Below the pieces are notes generated by a model. It searched no databases, was not told the DNA's origin, and saw nothing but the letters and a program-made list of their open reading frames with translations. Both the position numbers and the translations under genes were made by a program. Below, one piece after another: positions 44,381 through 56,876 of a stretch of DNA of 64,000 nucleotides. The stretch comes from Nemophila menziesii (lineage: Eukaryota > Streptophyta > Magnoliopsida > Boraginales > Hydrophyllaceae): positions 17,855,001 to 17,919,000 of the forward strand of contig JARWIR010000018.1 of the NCBI GenBank assembly GCA_029959085.1, in the 5' to 3' direction. How positions within the stretch are numbered: position 1 is the first letter of the stretch; the number at the start of each line of letters is the position of its first letter.

Positions 44381-45465
44381 CCTCGAGAGTATGTTCTCTT
44401 TCTTCATTACCATTTATGTATATGTTTATTTGCTAATTTTAATTTCTGTTTTTCGAGTCTTTTTCGAGTCGTGGGGACACGGCTCATTTTTGAGTTGGGG
44501 GTGTGGGGATTCGTTGTCTCTCATCTCCAGTTTTCTGTTTTTTGGGTGAAATTAAAATTTTTGATACATGGGAATTAGATGTAGAGTGTGTTTAATAGCT
44601 TGAAAGCATAAGCTCAGTAGATTGATGATAGTAAGTGATATGTTTATGAGGTATGTATTTGTATGCTTTGAGTATTTGCAGGAAAACACAAGTTGATAGT
44701 AAAGAAAAGATTAGTGAGCAATGCGATAGAAAGTATGTTCGATCTCAGGTAACCTTGAGAAGTGTGTAGGCCGTGAGATCCAAGCTAGTTGAAAAACCAT
44801 TTGATGAAAGTGCTAAAGGTAAGAAATTTTCTAAATTACATAGTGTAGAAAGTGATCAAGGCGGTTCTTTCATATTTTTAAAGCCTTTGAAGCCTTTTTA
44901 TACCTTCTCACCTTGTGATTTTTGAGTTTATATCCTTCTTAGCCCCTTCTAGCCTTTCTAAAGCCTTTTTGGTGAAACACATTATAAGCCATATCCTTTA
45001 GATTTTAGGACTTTTCCATATGACCCGCACTCGAATCGCGATGCTTAGACAGTTGTTTTAGAGCTTGAGTTTGGGGTGGTGGGTCCACCATTATGGGAAT
45101 TGATATTTTGTTGGGATTTTTGAGCTTATAAATTGTGCTTTATGCTTTATATTGATGATGATTCACAGATTTGTATTGTAACCCTTTGCCGGGGTAATAG
45201 TGAATGAAAAAGAAGCTTCGAGCTAATATTGCCAACAAGGGCATTAAAAGAAATATATATATGAGAAAATTAGTGTGATATCTCAACATTAAAAGAGAAG
45301 TCATAGCTATAAAAGAAAATTGATTTGAAAAGAAAAGAAAATATATATTCGGACCGGCAAAGTGGATTTTTAGGTGAACATCTTAAGCTTTAAATTGGGT
45401 TATTAGGGATGCTAAATTTGCATCAAGGAATTCATTGGGTTGAGTGAGAAACGTTTTATGAGAGT
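44381..45465 (+). other. Athila-like 3' internal region, left of Copia-2
   Basis: Non-coding. It has a GAGTTGGGGGTG purine tract (about 44490) like the one next to the 3' LTR, and matches, inverted, the remnant at 33846-34530. Copia-2 interrupts it at 45465; it resumes at 53085. Confidence 0.7.
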
Positions 45466-46626
45466 TGTTAGCCTCACCTTGTTTTTATTCCCGTTTTAAT
45501 ATTCGACAAATCATCGTTTAAACTAAAATTCATTTGGTATCACTTTTAAAGGTTTTCCAAAACCCCTCATTAGATTAGTTGTGTTTAAATCCCTTATCTT
45601 AAGCTTGAGTTTCAAAAGAGCAGCGTCGCGGTACACCGGACGAAAGCTGCGGTACACCGCAGTGCCACGGACCAGAAGCGTGGTGCATAGGCTAGTCCGA
45701 CCAGTAAGCTAGGAAAACATGCGGTACACCGGACAAAGGCGCGGTACACCGGATTGAGACACGGACCAGGGATACGGTGCATGGTATAGCCCGTAAGTCA
45801 GCAATGAAATTAAGACGAGGAGATTTGCGGTGCACCGGACCATACCCGCGGTACACCGCAAGAGAGCGTTTCTGCACTATTACTAGAGGACTAAGCTTAT
45901 ATCCGTTGGAGTTAAAATAGATCTGTTAGATACAAGCCTTTTGACCGTTGGAAGCTCATTTCAGCTATATATTGAAGCTCATTCAAGACACAACTCAAGC
46001 CTTCCATCTACCAATCTTAAGAGCAATTAATATTATCATTCAAGAAGGTTTCAAAGGAGCATTCAAGTCATATTCATTCTCAAGCTTATAGTTATATCCA
46101 CTCATTTAGGAGTTTAGTTACAAATCTTTTATAAGCACCCCTAAACACTTTTCCTTTTCCTCTTAGTTCTTGTAATAGATTAAGAGAGTAGTGTGAGCAT
46201 AGGTTTTATGCTTGGTTCCTTGTGTTGGTGATAACACAAGTGTATTTCCTTCAAGGTGTTGAAGTGGTTGTAAAGGGTTTGTAATCTCACCCGGTTTAAG
46301 AGTTACGAAGATTAGTTGAGAATCTTGCAAATCCTAAGGAGGCTTCCTTAGGTAGTGGATGTAGGGAAACCGAACCACTATACATCGTTGTGTATCGTTT
46401 TCTATCCCTTCACTCTTTACATTTCCGCACTCTATATGCTTGATAAAATGCCTACATGAATAGTTTGATAATATTGTCTTTTAGGATTATCTAGTTCTTT
46501 ACTATTTAGTTTGCTAAAACAATAGGATTCAAATTAGCTTTTAATTTTATTTACTTGAAATAAAATTAGCCGATTAATTTCCATTGTCCTATTCAACCCC
46601 CCTTCTAGGACGCATATAGAATATCA
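45466..46626 (+). repeat. Copia-2 5' LTR (1161 bp)
   Basis: Direct repeat of 51924-53084. TATA-like TATATA at 45966-45971. U3 contains the CGGTRCACCG block. Below the TATA box it shares phrases with Copia-1 LTRs (ATATCCGTTGG, GACCGTTGGAAGC, TTCAAGAAGGT, CCTAAGGAGGCTTCCTTAGG). Confidence 0.93.
45624..45862 (+). promoter_or_regulatory. CGGTRCACCG motif block in Copia-2 U3
   Basis: Six to seven GCGGT(A/G)CACCG(G/C) units plus decayed ones (GCGTGGTGCAT, ACGGTGCAT), about 100-340 bp upstream of the TATA-like box. The partner block is at 52082-52320 in the 3' LTR. Confidence 0.55.
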
Positions 46627-46628
46627 AT

Positions 46629-46641
46629 TGGTATCAGAGCC
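46629..46641 (+). other. Copia-2 primer binding site (initiator Met tRNA)
   Basis: TGGTATCAGAGCC two bases after the 5' LTR, identical to the Copia-1 site. Confidence 0.93.
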
Positions 46642-46681
46642 TAGCTCTATTGTACTTAATCGTTTCTAGAGTTAATACGAT

Positions 46682-48474
46682 ATGGATTCTAATCAACCGG
46701 AAGGTTCATGTTCTACTAGACCTCCGCTTTTTGTAGGAAAAGACTACTTTGGATGGAAAAAGAAAATGGAGATTCATGTCAAAGGAATTGATTACTTTTT
46801 GTGGCTTGCTATCAAGAAGGGTCCTTACATTCCTTATGTTAATGGTAGTAAAACGGAGGTGAAGGATGAAGATGATTACAATGATCAAGACATAGCTAAA
46901 CTCACCAAAAACAACAAAGCTATGAACATACTCATGAATGGGTTAAGTGTCACGGAATATGCTAGAGTTAGTGAATGCAATTCGGCTCATGAAATGTGGC
47001 AACTCTTGGAGCTATCATATCAAGGAACGGAAGATATCAAAGAAACTAAGATTGGTCTCTTTATCACCAAGTATGAGCTATTTCGTATGGAGCCCGATGA
47101 AGCCTTAAATGCTATGCATCAAAGATTTTCTAACATTGTCAACACCTTGAAGACTCTTGGTCAAGAGTACACCAACAAAGAACAATGCCGAAAAATCTTA
47201 TTTGCTCTTCCAAGGAAATACAAATCAAAGATCAACTCTATAAGAGACACTAAAGATCTTTCAAAAATGACGGTTCATGAACTCATTTGCAACCTCATGA
47301 CGGAAGAGTTTGTGCTTGAAGAAGAAAAGATAAGAGATGATGAGGAGAAGAAGATTAAGAAATCCATTGCTTTCCATGCCTTGAGTACCAAGTTGAAAGA
47401 ACGAAAAGAAAGGAAGGAAAGTGAAGAAGAAGAAAACTCACATGAAGAAGAAACTAGTGAAGATGAAGGAGTGGCTATGTTGGCAAGAGATATGAAAAAA
47501 TTCAGAGATACAAACGCATTACCAAGAAAGGAAGTTCTTCCTCACCCTACAAGAAGAATGTTAGAGCTATCAAACAAGATGAACCCACTTGCTATCATTG
47601 CAAGAAAGTTGGTCACATCAAAACTTATTGTCCTCTTCTTCAAAAGGAGAAACCTAAGAGAGCAATGCATGCTAATATCACTTGGGATACTCAAAATTCG
47701 GAGGAAGAAGAAAGTGATAACGAAAATGTTAATCTTGTTGCTTTTATGGGAGAACTTGAGAATGATGAAGATGCTTCTTCGGATGATGATACCGGTTCAA
47801 CTCACTTTGCCTTTATGGCAAATCATTATGAGGTAACTCCTAAATCTAAACTCTCTTTATCTAATGATGATGCTAGTGAACAAGATATTCATGAAGCATT
47901 TGATTCTCTCTACAATGATTTCTTAAACTCTATTGAAACAAACAAAGTTTTGACAAAAGATTTAGAATTTGAGAAAAATAGAACTAAAGAGGTTTTAAAA
48001 GCTTTGGAAGATTGTCAAAATCTTTGTGATGAATGTATAGATGAAAATGAGAAACTTCATCTTATTGAGAAAAATCTTTTGGAAGAAAAAGCTTTGTTAG
48101 AGAAAAAGATTGTTGATCAAAATGCTATTATTTTAAAATTTACAAGTGGGCAAGAAAACTTGGATTTGATTTTAGGTTCTCAAAAAATGGCTTTTGAAAA
48201 AAGTGGTGTTGGATATGATCCATTCACAAAACAAAAACCCTTGAAAAATGTTTTTGTAAAATCAAAAATTTCAAATGCAATTCCATCTTCCTCAAAATCT
48301 TCTATCACTTGCACCTATTGTGAAAAACTTGGTCATGATGCATCTCATTGTTATTATCGTAAATTATTGGATTTGGGATCTCTTGTGCCACTTTGGAAAA
48401 GGCATATATGGGCTATAAAAAGAAAATCCACTAACCCTCATGGACCCAAACCAAATTGGGTACCTAAAGCCTAA
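46682..48474 (+). pseudogene. Copia-2 gag, frameshifted
   Basis: ATG at 46682. The first 270 or so codons hold the plant Copia gag domain (RPPLFVGKDYFGWKKKMEI; then ALNAMHQRFSNIVNTLKTLG). Near 47490-47520 the frame changes: from there the informative frame is +2 relative, with the first zinc knuckle CYHCKKVGHIKTYC (47590 on), an acidic stretch, a Glu/Lys-rich coiled coil (FEKNRTKEVLKALEDCQNL), and a second knuckle CTYCEKLGHDASHC before the stop at 48474. Copia gag-pol is normally one frame; a stop and another register change lie between this and pol. Two knuckles and a long C-terminal helix recall large plant Copia gags (SIRE/Tork-like; lineage not certain). Confidence 0.85.
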
Positions 48475-48493
48475 ATTATTTTTTGTGTAGGGA

Positions 48494-51400
48494 TTGAGCA
48501 TCAAGAAGCAAAATATATGGCTCCTTGATAGTGGATGCTCAAGACATATGACCGGGAACCAATCATTATTTACACGTTTATATAAAACAAAAGGTGATAG
48601 AGTTACTTTTGCCGACAATACTAAAAAACGCGTTTTGGGTAAAGGTAACATCGGTAATATGAATTCTTTACTTATCTCAAATGTTTTACTTGTTGAGGGT
48701 CTATCTTTTAACTTGCTTAGTATAAGTCAACTTTGTGATGTTGGTTATAGTGTTAAATTTGAAGCATCTAGATGCATTGGTTTAAAAAATGATGAGTTAG
48801 ATACTATGTTTATTGCAAAAAGATCGGATAATGTCTTTGTAGTTGATCTTGAGAGTATTATGTGTCAACGTATTAAATGCTTATCCGTGGTAAATGATAG
48901 TTGGCTTTGGCATAGACGTTTAGGACATGCTAGTATGGATTTGATTTCAAAATTGTCTAGGAAAAATCTTGTTGTTGGTTTGCCTATTTATAAGTTTGAT
49001 AAAGATAAATTATGTGATGCATGTCAACTTGGTAAACAACATCGTTCATCTTTTAAATCCATAAATAAGGTCATCACCGTTAGGCCACTTCAATTATTGC
49101 ATATGGATCTTTTTGGTCCCGTTGATGTCACTAGTCTAGGAGGATCTAGATATGTCTTTGTTGTTGTTGATGATTACACTAGATATACATGGGTGATGTT
49201 CCTTGCTTTAAAAAGTCATGCCTTCAATGAATTTGCAAAACTTTGTAGAAAGGTGCAAAATGAGAAAGGCTACTCTATTACATGCATTCGTAGTGATAAT
49301 GGTAGTGAATATGTGAATTCTCCTTTTGTGCATTTTTGTGATGAATTTGGGATTGAGCATAATTTTTCGGCTCCTAGAACTCCCCAACAAAATAGGGTAG
49401 TGGAAAGGAAAAACCGAACTCTACAAGAAATGGCTAGAACAATGCTAAAAGAACATAGCTTGCCTACATACTTTTGGGGTGAAGCCGTTCATACGGCTTG
49501 TTATGTGTTAAATAGAGTTCTAATTAGACCCCTTATTAAGAAAACCCCTTATGAGCTTTGGAATGGTAGACCACCAACTATTGCTTATTTTCGTGTTTTT
49601 TGGTGCAAATGTTTTATCTTAAACACTAGGGACTATTTGGGAAAATTTGATGCTAAATCGGATGAAGGTATTTTTCTTGGTTATTCCACTAAGGGAAAAG
49701 CCTATCGCATCTTCAATAAACGTACTCGTACCATTGAGGAATCTATGCATGTTGACTTTGATGAGACTAATCCTTTTTGTATCAAGAAAGTAGTAGATGT
49801 TGATGAAGACACTCCACAAGATCAACCCTTAGAATCTCCTACTCAAGAATTAAATTCTCATGATGAACCTCCTAAGGAAAATGGTCAACTCTCAAATGAA
49901 GCTAGTACGGATTTACCAAAGTGTTGGAAAAATATCAAAGATCACCCAAGTGAATTAATTCTAGGTGATCCAAAAGAAGGTGTTACCACTCGTTCTCGTA
50001 TTATTGCTCTATGTGCTCATCAAGCATTCTTATCTCAAATTTAGCCCAAGAATATTAAAGAAGCCTTGCTAGATGATCATTGGATAAACGCTATGCATGA
50101 GGAATTAAATTAATTTGAGCGTAGTAAAGTTTGGACATTAATTGAGAAACCAATTGGCCCTACTATTATTGGCACTAAGTGGGTATTTCGCAACAAGCTA
50201 GATGATACCGGTATTATCACTAGAAATAAAGCAAGGTTAGTTGCTCAAGGATACAATCAAGAAGAAGGTATTGATTTCGATGAAACTTTTGCTCCGGTAG
50301 CTAGACTTGAATCTATTCGTATGCTACTTGCTTTTGCTTGTTATATGAATTTTAAACTTTACCAAATGGATGTCAAAAGTGCTTTTTTAAATGGTTTTAT
50401 AGATGAGGAAGTTTTTGTTAAACAACCACCGGGTTTTGAGGATCCAAAATTTCCAAATCATGTTTTTAAACTTTCAAAGGCTTTATATGGTTTAAAACAA
50501 GCACCTCGTGCTTGGTATGAACGTTTAAGCAAATTTTTGTTAGATGATGGTTTTAAAAGAGGAAATATTGACTCCACTTTATTTATAAAAAGGTCTTCAA
50601 AAGATATCCTTCTTGTTCAAATTTATGTGGATGATATAATATTTGGTGCTACTAATGAAAATCTTTGTGAGAATTTTTCTAAAAGCATGCATAAGGAATT
50701 TGAGATGGGCATGATGGGAGAATTGAATTACTTTCTTGGACTTCAAATCAAGCAAATGAAGGATGGCATCTTTGTAAATCAAGCCAAATACACAAAAGAA
50801 TTGATCAAAAAATTTGGACTTGAAGATGCAAAGGAAATTGGAACTCCAATGAGCACATCCACAAAATTAGACAAAGATGAAGATGGTAAGGATGTTGATG
50901 AGAAAGCATATCGAGGTATGATTGGTAGCTTACTTTATTTAACCGCTTCTAGGCCCGATATTATGTTCCCCGTGTGTCTTTGTGCTAGATTTCAATCATC
51001 TCCTAAGGAATCTCATCTTAGTGCCGTTAAGCGTATTTTTAGGTATTTAAAAGGAACCCTAAGTCTAGGACTTTGGTACCCAAGATTTACCTCTTTTGAA
51101 CTAATAGGGTATTCGGATGCCGATTATGCCGGTTGTAGACTTGATAGGAAGAGTACTAGTGGTAGTTGCCAATTCTTAGGTCAATCCCTTGTTTCTTGGT
51201 CTAGTAGAAAACAAAATAGCGTTGCTTTATCCACGGCCGAAGCCGAATATGTTGCGGCCGGAAATTGTGTGACTCAAATTCTTTGGATGAAACAAACCTT
51301 ACTAGATTTTGGCCTAGAGTATGATTGTGTTCCCATTCGTTGTGATAACACTAGTGCTATCAATCTTACCAAAAATCCTATTCAACACTCTAGAACGAAA

Positions 51401-51565
51401 CACATAGAAATCCGTCATCACTTTATTCGTGATCACACTCAAAAAGGGGATATTGTACTTGAATTTGTCACTTTGGAAAATCAACTAGCCGATATCTTTA
51501 CTAAACCTCTACCCCAAGATCTTTTTGAGAAAATTCGTTGTGAGATTGGCATGCAAATTCTCTAA
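48494..51565 (+). pseudogene. Copia-2 pol (protease, integrase, RT, RNase H) with two stops
   Basis: Protease: WLLDSGCSRHMTGN at the start (DSGC active-site motif). Integrase: zinc region HRRLGHASMD ... CDACQLGK, then DLFGPVD, RSDNGSEY and the Glu of VVERKNRT (D,D,E). TAG at 50042-50044 and TAA at 50111-50113 break the frame just before reverse transcriptase, 67 bp apart; no frame change occurs. RT: QMDVKSAFLNG, YGLKQAPRAWYE and the catalytic YVDDIIFG. RNase H: GYSDADYAGC, STAEAEYVA, and the end ADIFTKPLPQDLF. Stop at 51565. All catalytic motifs are present, so inactivation is recent and due to the two stops and the gag frameshift. Confidence 0.93.
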
Positions 51566-51923
51566 CCTTCTTATCATGCCATTATTGTTTAGTGCTTTTT
51601 GTGTATATTATCTTGTTGCTAATATTTTCTTGATGTTATAGGGTCCTTGAAGCTTCTAATTGTTATCCATTTACTTCTTTAGCCCTTGTTTTTACTCAAA
51701 ATGTATTTTGACCCCTTAAAAAAATTTCAAAAATCGTATCATTAGTTCTTTTTGTTGTTGACAAAGGGGGAGAAATTTTAGTTAAACTTTTTCAAATGCA
51801 TTTTGTGAGGGGGAGTTTTTATAAAAACTCTAGTGATTAGGTTGAGGGGGAGTTTTTGATTAAAACTTTATCTAAGGCATCTTCAAAAGTTTATGATTTG
51901 TCAAACATCAAAAAGGGGGAGAT
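51566..51923 (+). other. Copia-2 3' internal region with purine tracts
   Basis: Repeated AAAGGGGGAG/GAGGGGGAG tracts at about 51765, 51808, 51845 and 51914. The last, next to the LTR, is the likely polypurine tract. Confidence 0.75.
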
Positions 51924-53084
51924 TGTTAGCCTCACCTTGTTTTTATTCCCGTTTTAATATTCGACAAATCATCGTTTAAACTAAAATTCATTTGGTATCA
52001 CTTTTAAAGGTTTTCCAAAACCCCTCATTAGATTAGTTGTGTTTAAATCCCTTATCTTAAGCTTGAGTTTCAAAAGAGCAGCGTCGCGGTACACCGGACG
52101 AAAGCTGCGGTACACCGCAGTGCCACGGACCAGAAGCGCGGTGCACAGGCTAGTCCGACCAGTAAGCTAGGAAAACATGCGGTACACCGGACAAAGGCGC
52201 GGTACACCGGACTGAGACACGGACCAGGGATACGGTGCATGGCATAGCCCGTAAGTCAGCAATGAAATTAAGACGAGGAGATTTGCGGTGCACCGGACCA
52301 TACCCGCGGTACACCGCAAGAGAGGGTTTCTGCACTATTACTAGAGGACTAAGCTTATATCCGTTGGAGTTAAAATAGATCCGTTAGATACAAGCCTTTT
52401 GACCGTTGGAAGCTCATTTCAGCTATATATTGAAGCTCATTCAAGACACAACTCAAGCCTTCCATCTACCAATCTTAAGAGCAATTAATATTATCATTCA
52501 AGAAGGTTTCAAAGGAGCATTCAAGTCATATTCATTCTCAAGCTTATAGTTATATCCACTCATTTAGGAGTTTAGTTACAAAGCTTTTATAAGCACCCCT
52601 AAACACTTTTCCTTTTCCTCTTAGTTCTTGTAATAGATTAAGAGAGTAATGTGAGCATAGGTTTTATGCTTGGTTCCTTGTGTTGGTGATAACACAAGTG
52701 TATTTCCTTCAAGGTGTTGAAGTGGTTGTAAAGGGTTTGTAATCTCACCCGGATTAAGAGTTACGAAGATTAGTTGAGAATCTTGCAAATCCTAAGGAGG
52801 CTTCCTTAGGTAGTGGATGTAGGGAAACCGAACCACTATACATCGTTGTGTATCGTTTTCTATCCCTTCACTCTTTACATTTCCGCACTCTATATGCTTG
52901 ATAAAATGCCTACATGAATAGTTTGATAATATTGTCTTTTAGGATTATCTAGTTCTTTACTATTTAGTTTGCTAAAACAATAGGATTCAAATTAGCTTTT
53001 AATTTTATTTACTTGAAATAAAATTATCCGATTAATTTCCATTGTTCTATTCAACCCCCCTTCTAGGACGCATATAGAATATCA
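51924..53084 (+). repeat. Copia-2 3' LTR (1161 bp)
   Basis: Same length as the 5' LTR with about eleven substitutions. Ends ATAGAATATCA, then Athila-like sequence resumes. Confidence 0.93.
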
Positions 53085-53583
53085 ATAACTCAAGCTCTAG
53101 GGCGATTCGTTGATGGCTAGTGAGGAGAGAGCCCAAAGCTCACTCCAAATTATCCAAATATATGATCATACCGTCCCTAAGCCTACATTACAACCTTAAA
53201 GACCTTGTGATTCTTTGTTATGTAATTGAGAAGTGATTGAGCCATTAGAGATTAGTTAAGTGGATCCTTTGAAACTAATGAAAATCGATGAACAATCTAT
53301 AGCTCTCTTGGGGAACTGAGTAAAGTCCCAATCCTTCTTACATTGCGAAACTAATCTAATCTTGAATTCAAGCCGTGTTGACTGTGGATATAAGAAGTGT
53401 ACAGGTATGTAGTTTAGGAATATTATTGCATGAAATTTTCTGAGTTATGTGCTTTAGGTTTATTCTATATATTATGCTATGCTTTTTCCCTTGTGTTAAG
53501 AATTTTATAAGTGTGTATTTCTAGACTTCCCTATGTTTTTATCTTTATTGTATCGGGACGATACAACTTTGAGTTGGGGGTCT
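53085..53583 (+). other. Athila-like 3' internal region, right of Copia-2
   Basis: Non-coding continuation to the 3' LTR. GAGTTGGGGGTCT (about 53571-53583) is the likely polypurine tract. Confidence 0.7.
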
Positions 53584-55111
53584 TGATGTCTCCTCATTTG
53601 TGATAGATTTATGTCAAGATGAGACATCATTTTTAGTGTTTTAGAAGTCAATAATGTCGTTTTTCTTGAGTTTTAGTGCACTTTCCTATTTTGTGTCTTG
53701 ATTTGTAGAAATAATATTTTTTGAGCATATTGGGTTTAATTGTTTATTTAGTGTGTAGCTTTAAAGATAATTATGGAGAGTAATTAGAGTCCAAGTCAAA
53801 GACAACAACTTATGGAAAGAGATTTACATGGTAATTGGAGAAAAGGAAATAAAAGCTAAAAAGATGGAAAAGGAAAAGCTGCCTAAATCTGGGATTCTGC
53901 ACACTCGTCTAAAGATTGGTGTTTTTACCTAAGAAATAGGCCGAATTTGGAGATTTCCTTGTTAAGGGCCTAGATAATTCTGTTTCGATTCTTTTGGTAT
54001 CTTGTGGAGCAAAATCGGACCAATAACGAAGAAGATACACTCAAAACAACGCAGCAGTGTTTATCTTTATTTCCATACGAATTTGAGTTGGGCTAGAAGT
54101 CCATTACCTTAACTATTCCTCAAGAAAACGAATTAGGTCTTCTAAACACCTATAAATACACCCTTATATCACTTGTAAATCATCCTTGCCTCATAGTAAT
54201 TAGTTCTTAAGGTTTTATTCTTCCAGTTTATTGTAGAGAGCAAGATGATGTCTTTTGTAATTTCTTTTAGTTTATTTCCTTCAGGTATGAACTAAACCTC
54301 CCATAGCTTGGGTTTTGCATATGTATAATCTATGAATTCTAATTCTTCTATCTAAGTTTCTTTGGGAATTATATGTTTTAATCTGATATTAGCTACTTAC
54401 TTTATATTTGCTTATGTGTTTTGATTTAATATCTTTCCTAGAAATGATCAATTTAGGATTGTTTTAAGAGTAGTTAGATGGTCTCCTTGACAGGGTGTTT
54501 AACTATTGAACCACCACATAATGTCTAGTGTCGATAGCAGTTCTGACAAAACACACTTCTAACTAGATAGTCATTAAGGTTTGTTTTAACCACCGTATCA
54601 CCAAGATTGCAGTATTTGCTTAGGGCCTTAGTGGCGTTTGATAACCCTATTTGAAATCACTTCTTGGTTGTGCCGTAGCCCCCTTAGTCGCTCTCAAGGT
54701 CTAAGGTAGTGGAATTTAGAATCCTGACTAAGTATTACCAAGAGCTAATATTCTCCCTTATGAACTAGATTTATAGATAGAATTAGAAGGATTAGTGCAT
54801 ACTATCAAAACCTGAGTTATACTTCTCATCTCATATTCTTAATCTTTTACTTTATTGTCTTTATTTTCCTTAGTTTTAATTCATATTTTCGAAATTCTAT
54901 TGCTTTATTTTCTGTCTTCTAATTATTTACTTTTACTCGTTATCTGTTCCTACGCGATTAACACACTTAAGTCCCTGAGAACGAACTCTACTTATCATTA
55001 AAACTTGCATACGTCCTGTAATACTTGCAGTACTGTGCCTGTCTAGGGTGAGAGTGCATAGTTTTCCATACTTAATTTGATCTTATTTTTATCACACCCT
55101 AGGCGACACCA
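53584..55111 (+). repeat. Athila-like 3' LTR (1528 bp)
   Basis: Direct repeat of 37554-39081, followed by the target duplication ACGTA. Confidence 0.95.
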
Positions 55112-55116
55112 ACGTA

Positions 55117-55995
55117 CTACCTGGAAGAACAAGTGCCCGGAACCCTAGCGTGAGTTAATCAGATCAGGGCATCAACTTACGTACCTTCCACTGCTTCTTC
55201 TGATCTGGTCCTCCTTCCCGTCCTCCTTCCCATCCTCCTTCCACTACACCTTTCAGTCCCCCTCCTACAGGTCCTTTAGCCAACCGTCCACACTGAAGAA
55301 GATTTGAAGACGAGGAAAATGAAGAATTGAACCATAATTGATATATTTGTATTGTTTGGACTTTTAGGTTTGACTTTTGTGGATTTTTATTTTATTTCTA
55401 TCGACTTTTAAAATTTTTAATAGGTTTGTAATATATTTCGATCGACTTTTAATTTATTTTAGCTTAATTATATTATTATTTGACGGTGTATCATGTTTTT
55501 ATTTATATCTATTTAATAAATAATAAAAAATTATAAAATTAATAAATAAATAATCGTTGATAAAAAAATACTTTAATAAAAAATATTACTAGCAAGGACA
55601 ATTACCTCGCGTATAACAAAATGCATGTCCATGCAAATGAAGTTTTTGCGAGGACATATGTTGTCGCTAATGTATTTTATTCGAGGACTTAACAAGTTCT
55701 CGTGAATGACATTATCATTCCGGAGAGGATAATTGTCCTTGTCAATAACACTATCATTTGCAAGGACTAATAACTTCGAGAGTGAAATGGGTCCAAAGGC
55801 GATGACTCGTCAAAGTTCTCGCTATTGAGGGTCTTTAACGAGGAAACTATTACGAGAAATAGTGGCAAGAACATGTCCTCACCAATGAGTGATCGATGTC
55901 ATCCACGAGGACAATGCATGTCAAAGGCGATGACAAATACTCTCGCATAATATAGAATCTGTAGCCGTGGTAATTGTCGTGCACCTTTTTTAGAG
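55117..55995 (+). mobile_element. Possible CACTA-type 3' remnant
   Basis: The first 200 bp look like the end of a Pro/Ser-rich ORF (three CCTCCTTCCC repeats) and an acidic tail, then a T-rich 3' UTR. From 55590 to 55990 many short GCGAGGACA / TCCTCGC-like units occur in both orientations, as in the subterminal regions of CACTA elements. I cannot find a clean CACTA terminus or TSD. Confidence 0.35.
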
Positions 55996-56876
55996 GACTA
56001 TAGAGAGAAAAATAATAGAGCGTACGTTATCTAAAAGCTATTGTTTAACTTATAAAAATATTCAATATTTTATATTTAAAAAACAACTAACTTAAGTGCT
56101 TTTGATATCTTGGGTCAAGACTTGTACTATCGAAGTCTGTTTTATTGTTTTATCTCTTTAGTTTGAACCTAGTTCAGTATAAGTATATTAAATTATACTA
56201 CCAAATTAATATACAAATATTTCAAATTTATTATTAATGATTACTTATTATTTAAATTATAATATAACTAGCAATTTTAAATAAGATCAATATACTCGTA
56301 AGTGTGTGACCACGTATGTTCACTGTTAAACCGATGGTTATTAATTCAGTTAAATACTAATCGAGTTTAGCGTCTAATAACACATCTCAACAACTGGATA
56401 ACATGAAGTAACACTTTACGAAGAAATTTTACATGATTACCTACATACTTCCTCTATTGTTACAGTTTCAGAATATCTTAGGATATAGTGTCAAATCTCA
56501 ATATATAATCAACAACTTAACATATCGATTATTACAGATGGAGGAATGTCCTAAGAAAATCTTTTCTTCATTCATTATATCACCTTGACAAAGGAACTGA
56601 TTCAATCTTTATAATCTTATGACATCATAGAGTTTAGACTCTTAACCTAGAGTTGATAGATTCTACTTGACTAATTCCTAGTTACACGTGCACTTACCTA
56701 TGTCAAATATCCTTTCGACTAGTATTTTGACAAACTAGTACTACACTGTCTAATAGAACAAGTATACATGCTATTATAGAAAAGACCGAGTTCAAGGTTT
56801 ACAAGCATTTAAATTTACAGATATTGACCCACTTGAAAGTTAAAGATAATTAACCCTTAGAAATCTCCAATTTCAT
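55996..56876. other. Intergenic, no gene recognised
   Basis: AT-rich, no open frames or obvious repeats. Confidence 0.5.

Larger units (their letters stand above)
45466..53084 (+). mobile_element. Copia-2: full-length Copia element nested in the Athila-like element
   Basis: Two 1161-bp LTRs (TGTTAGCCTCACC ... ATAGAATATCA), an initiator-Met primer site and a final purine tract AAAAAGGGGGAGA (51910-51922). The interior encodes gag, protease, integrase, reverse transcriptase and RNase H in the Copia order, all broken by a few mutations. LTRs differ by about eleven substitutions by eye, fewer per site than the host Athila-like LTRs, in line with later insertion. No target duplication is visible: AGAGT on the left against ATAAC on the right. 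Confidence 0.92.
37554..55111 (+). mobile_element. Athila-like Gypsy element, non-autonomous, host of nested Copia-2
   Basis: Two 1528-bp LTRs (TGATGTCTCC ... GACACCA) are bounded by a perfect target duplication ACGTA (37549-37553, 55112-55116). An Asp-tRNA primer site follows the 5' LTR. Without the nested element it is about 9.9 kb. It encodes gag, a retropepsin-like domain and an integrase-tail-like C terminus, but no reverse transcriptase, RNase H or integrase core, and a third ORF in the 'env' position. LTRs differ by about twenty substitutions by eye. Using a commonly cited grass rate of 1.3e-8 per site per year, that suggests very roughly half a million years; the rate may not apply here. 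Confidence 0.93.
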
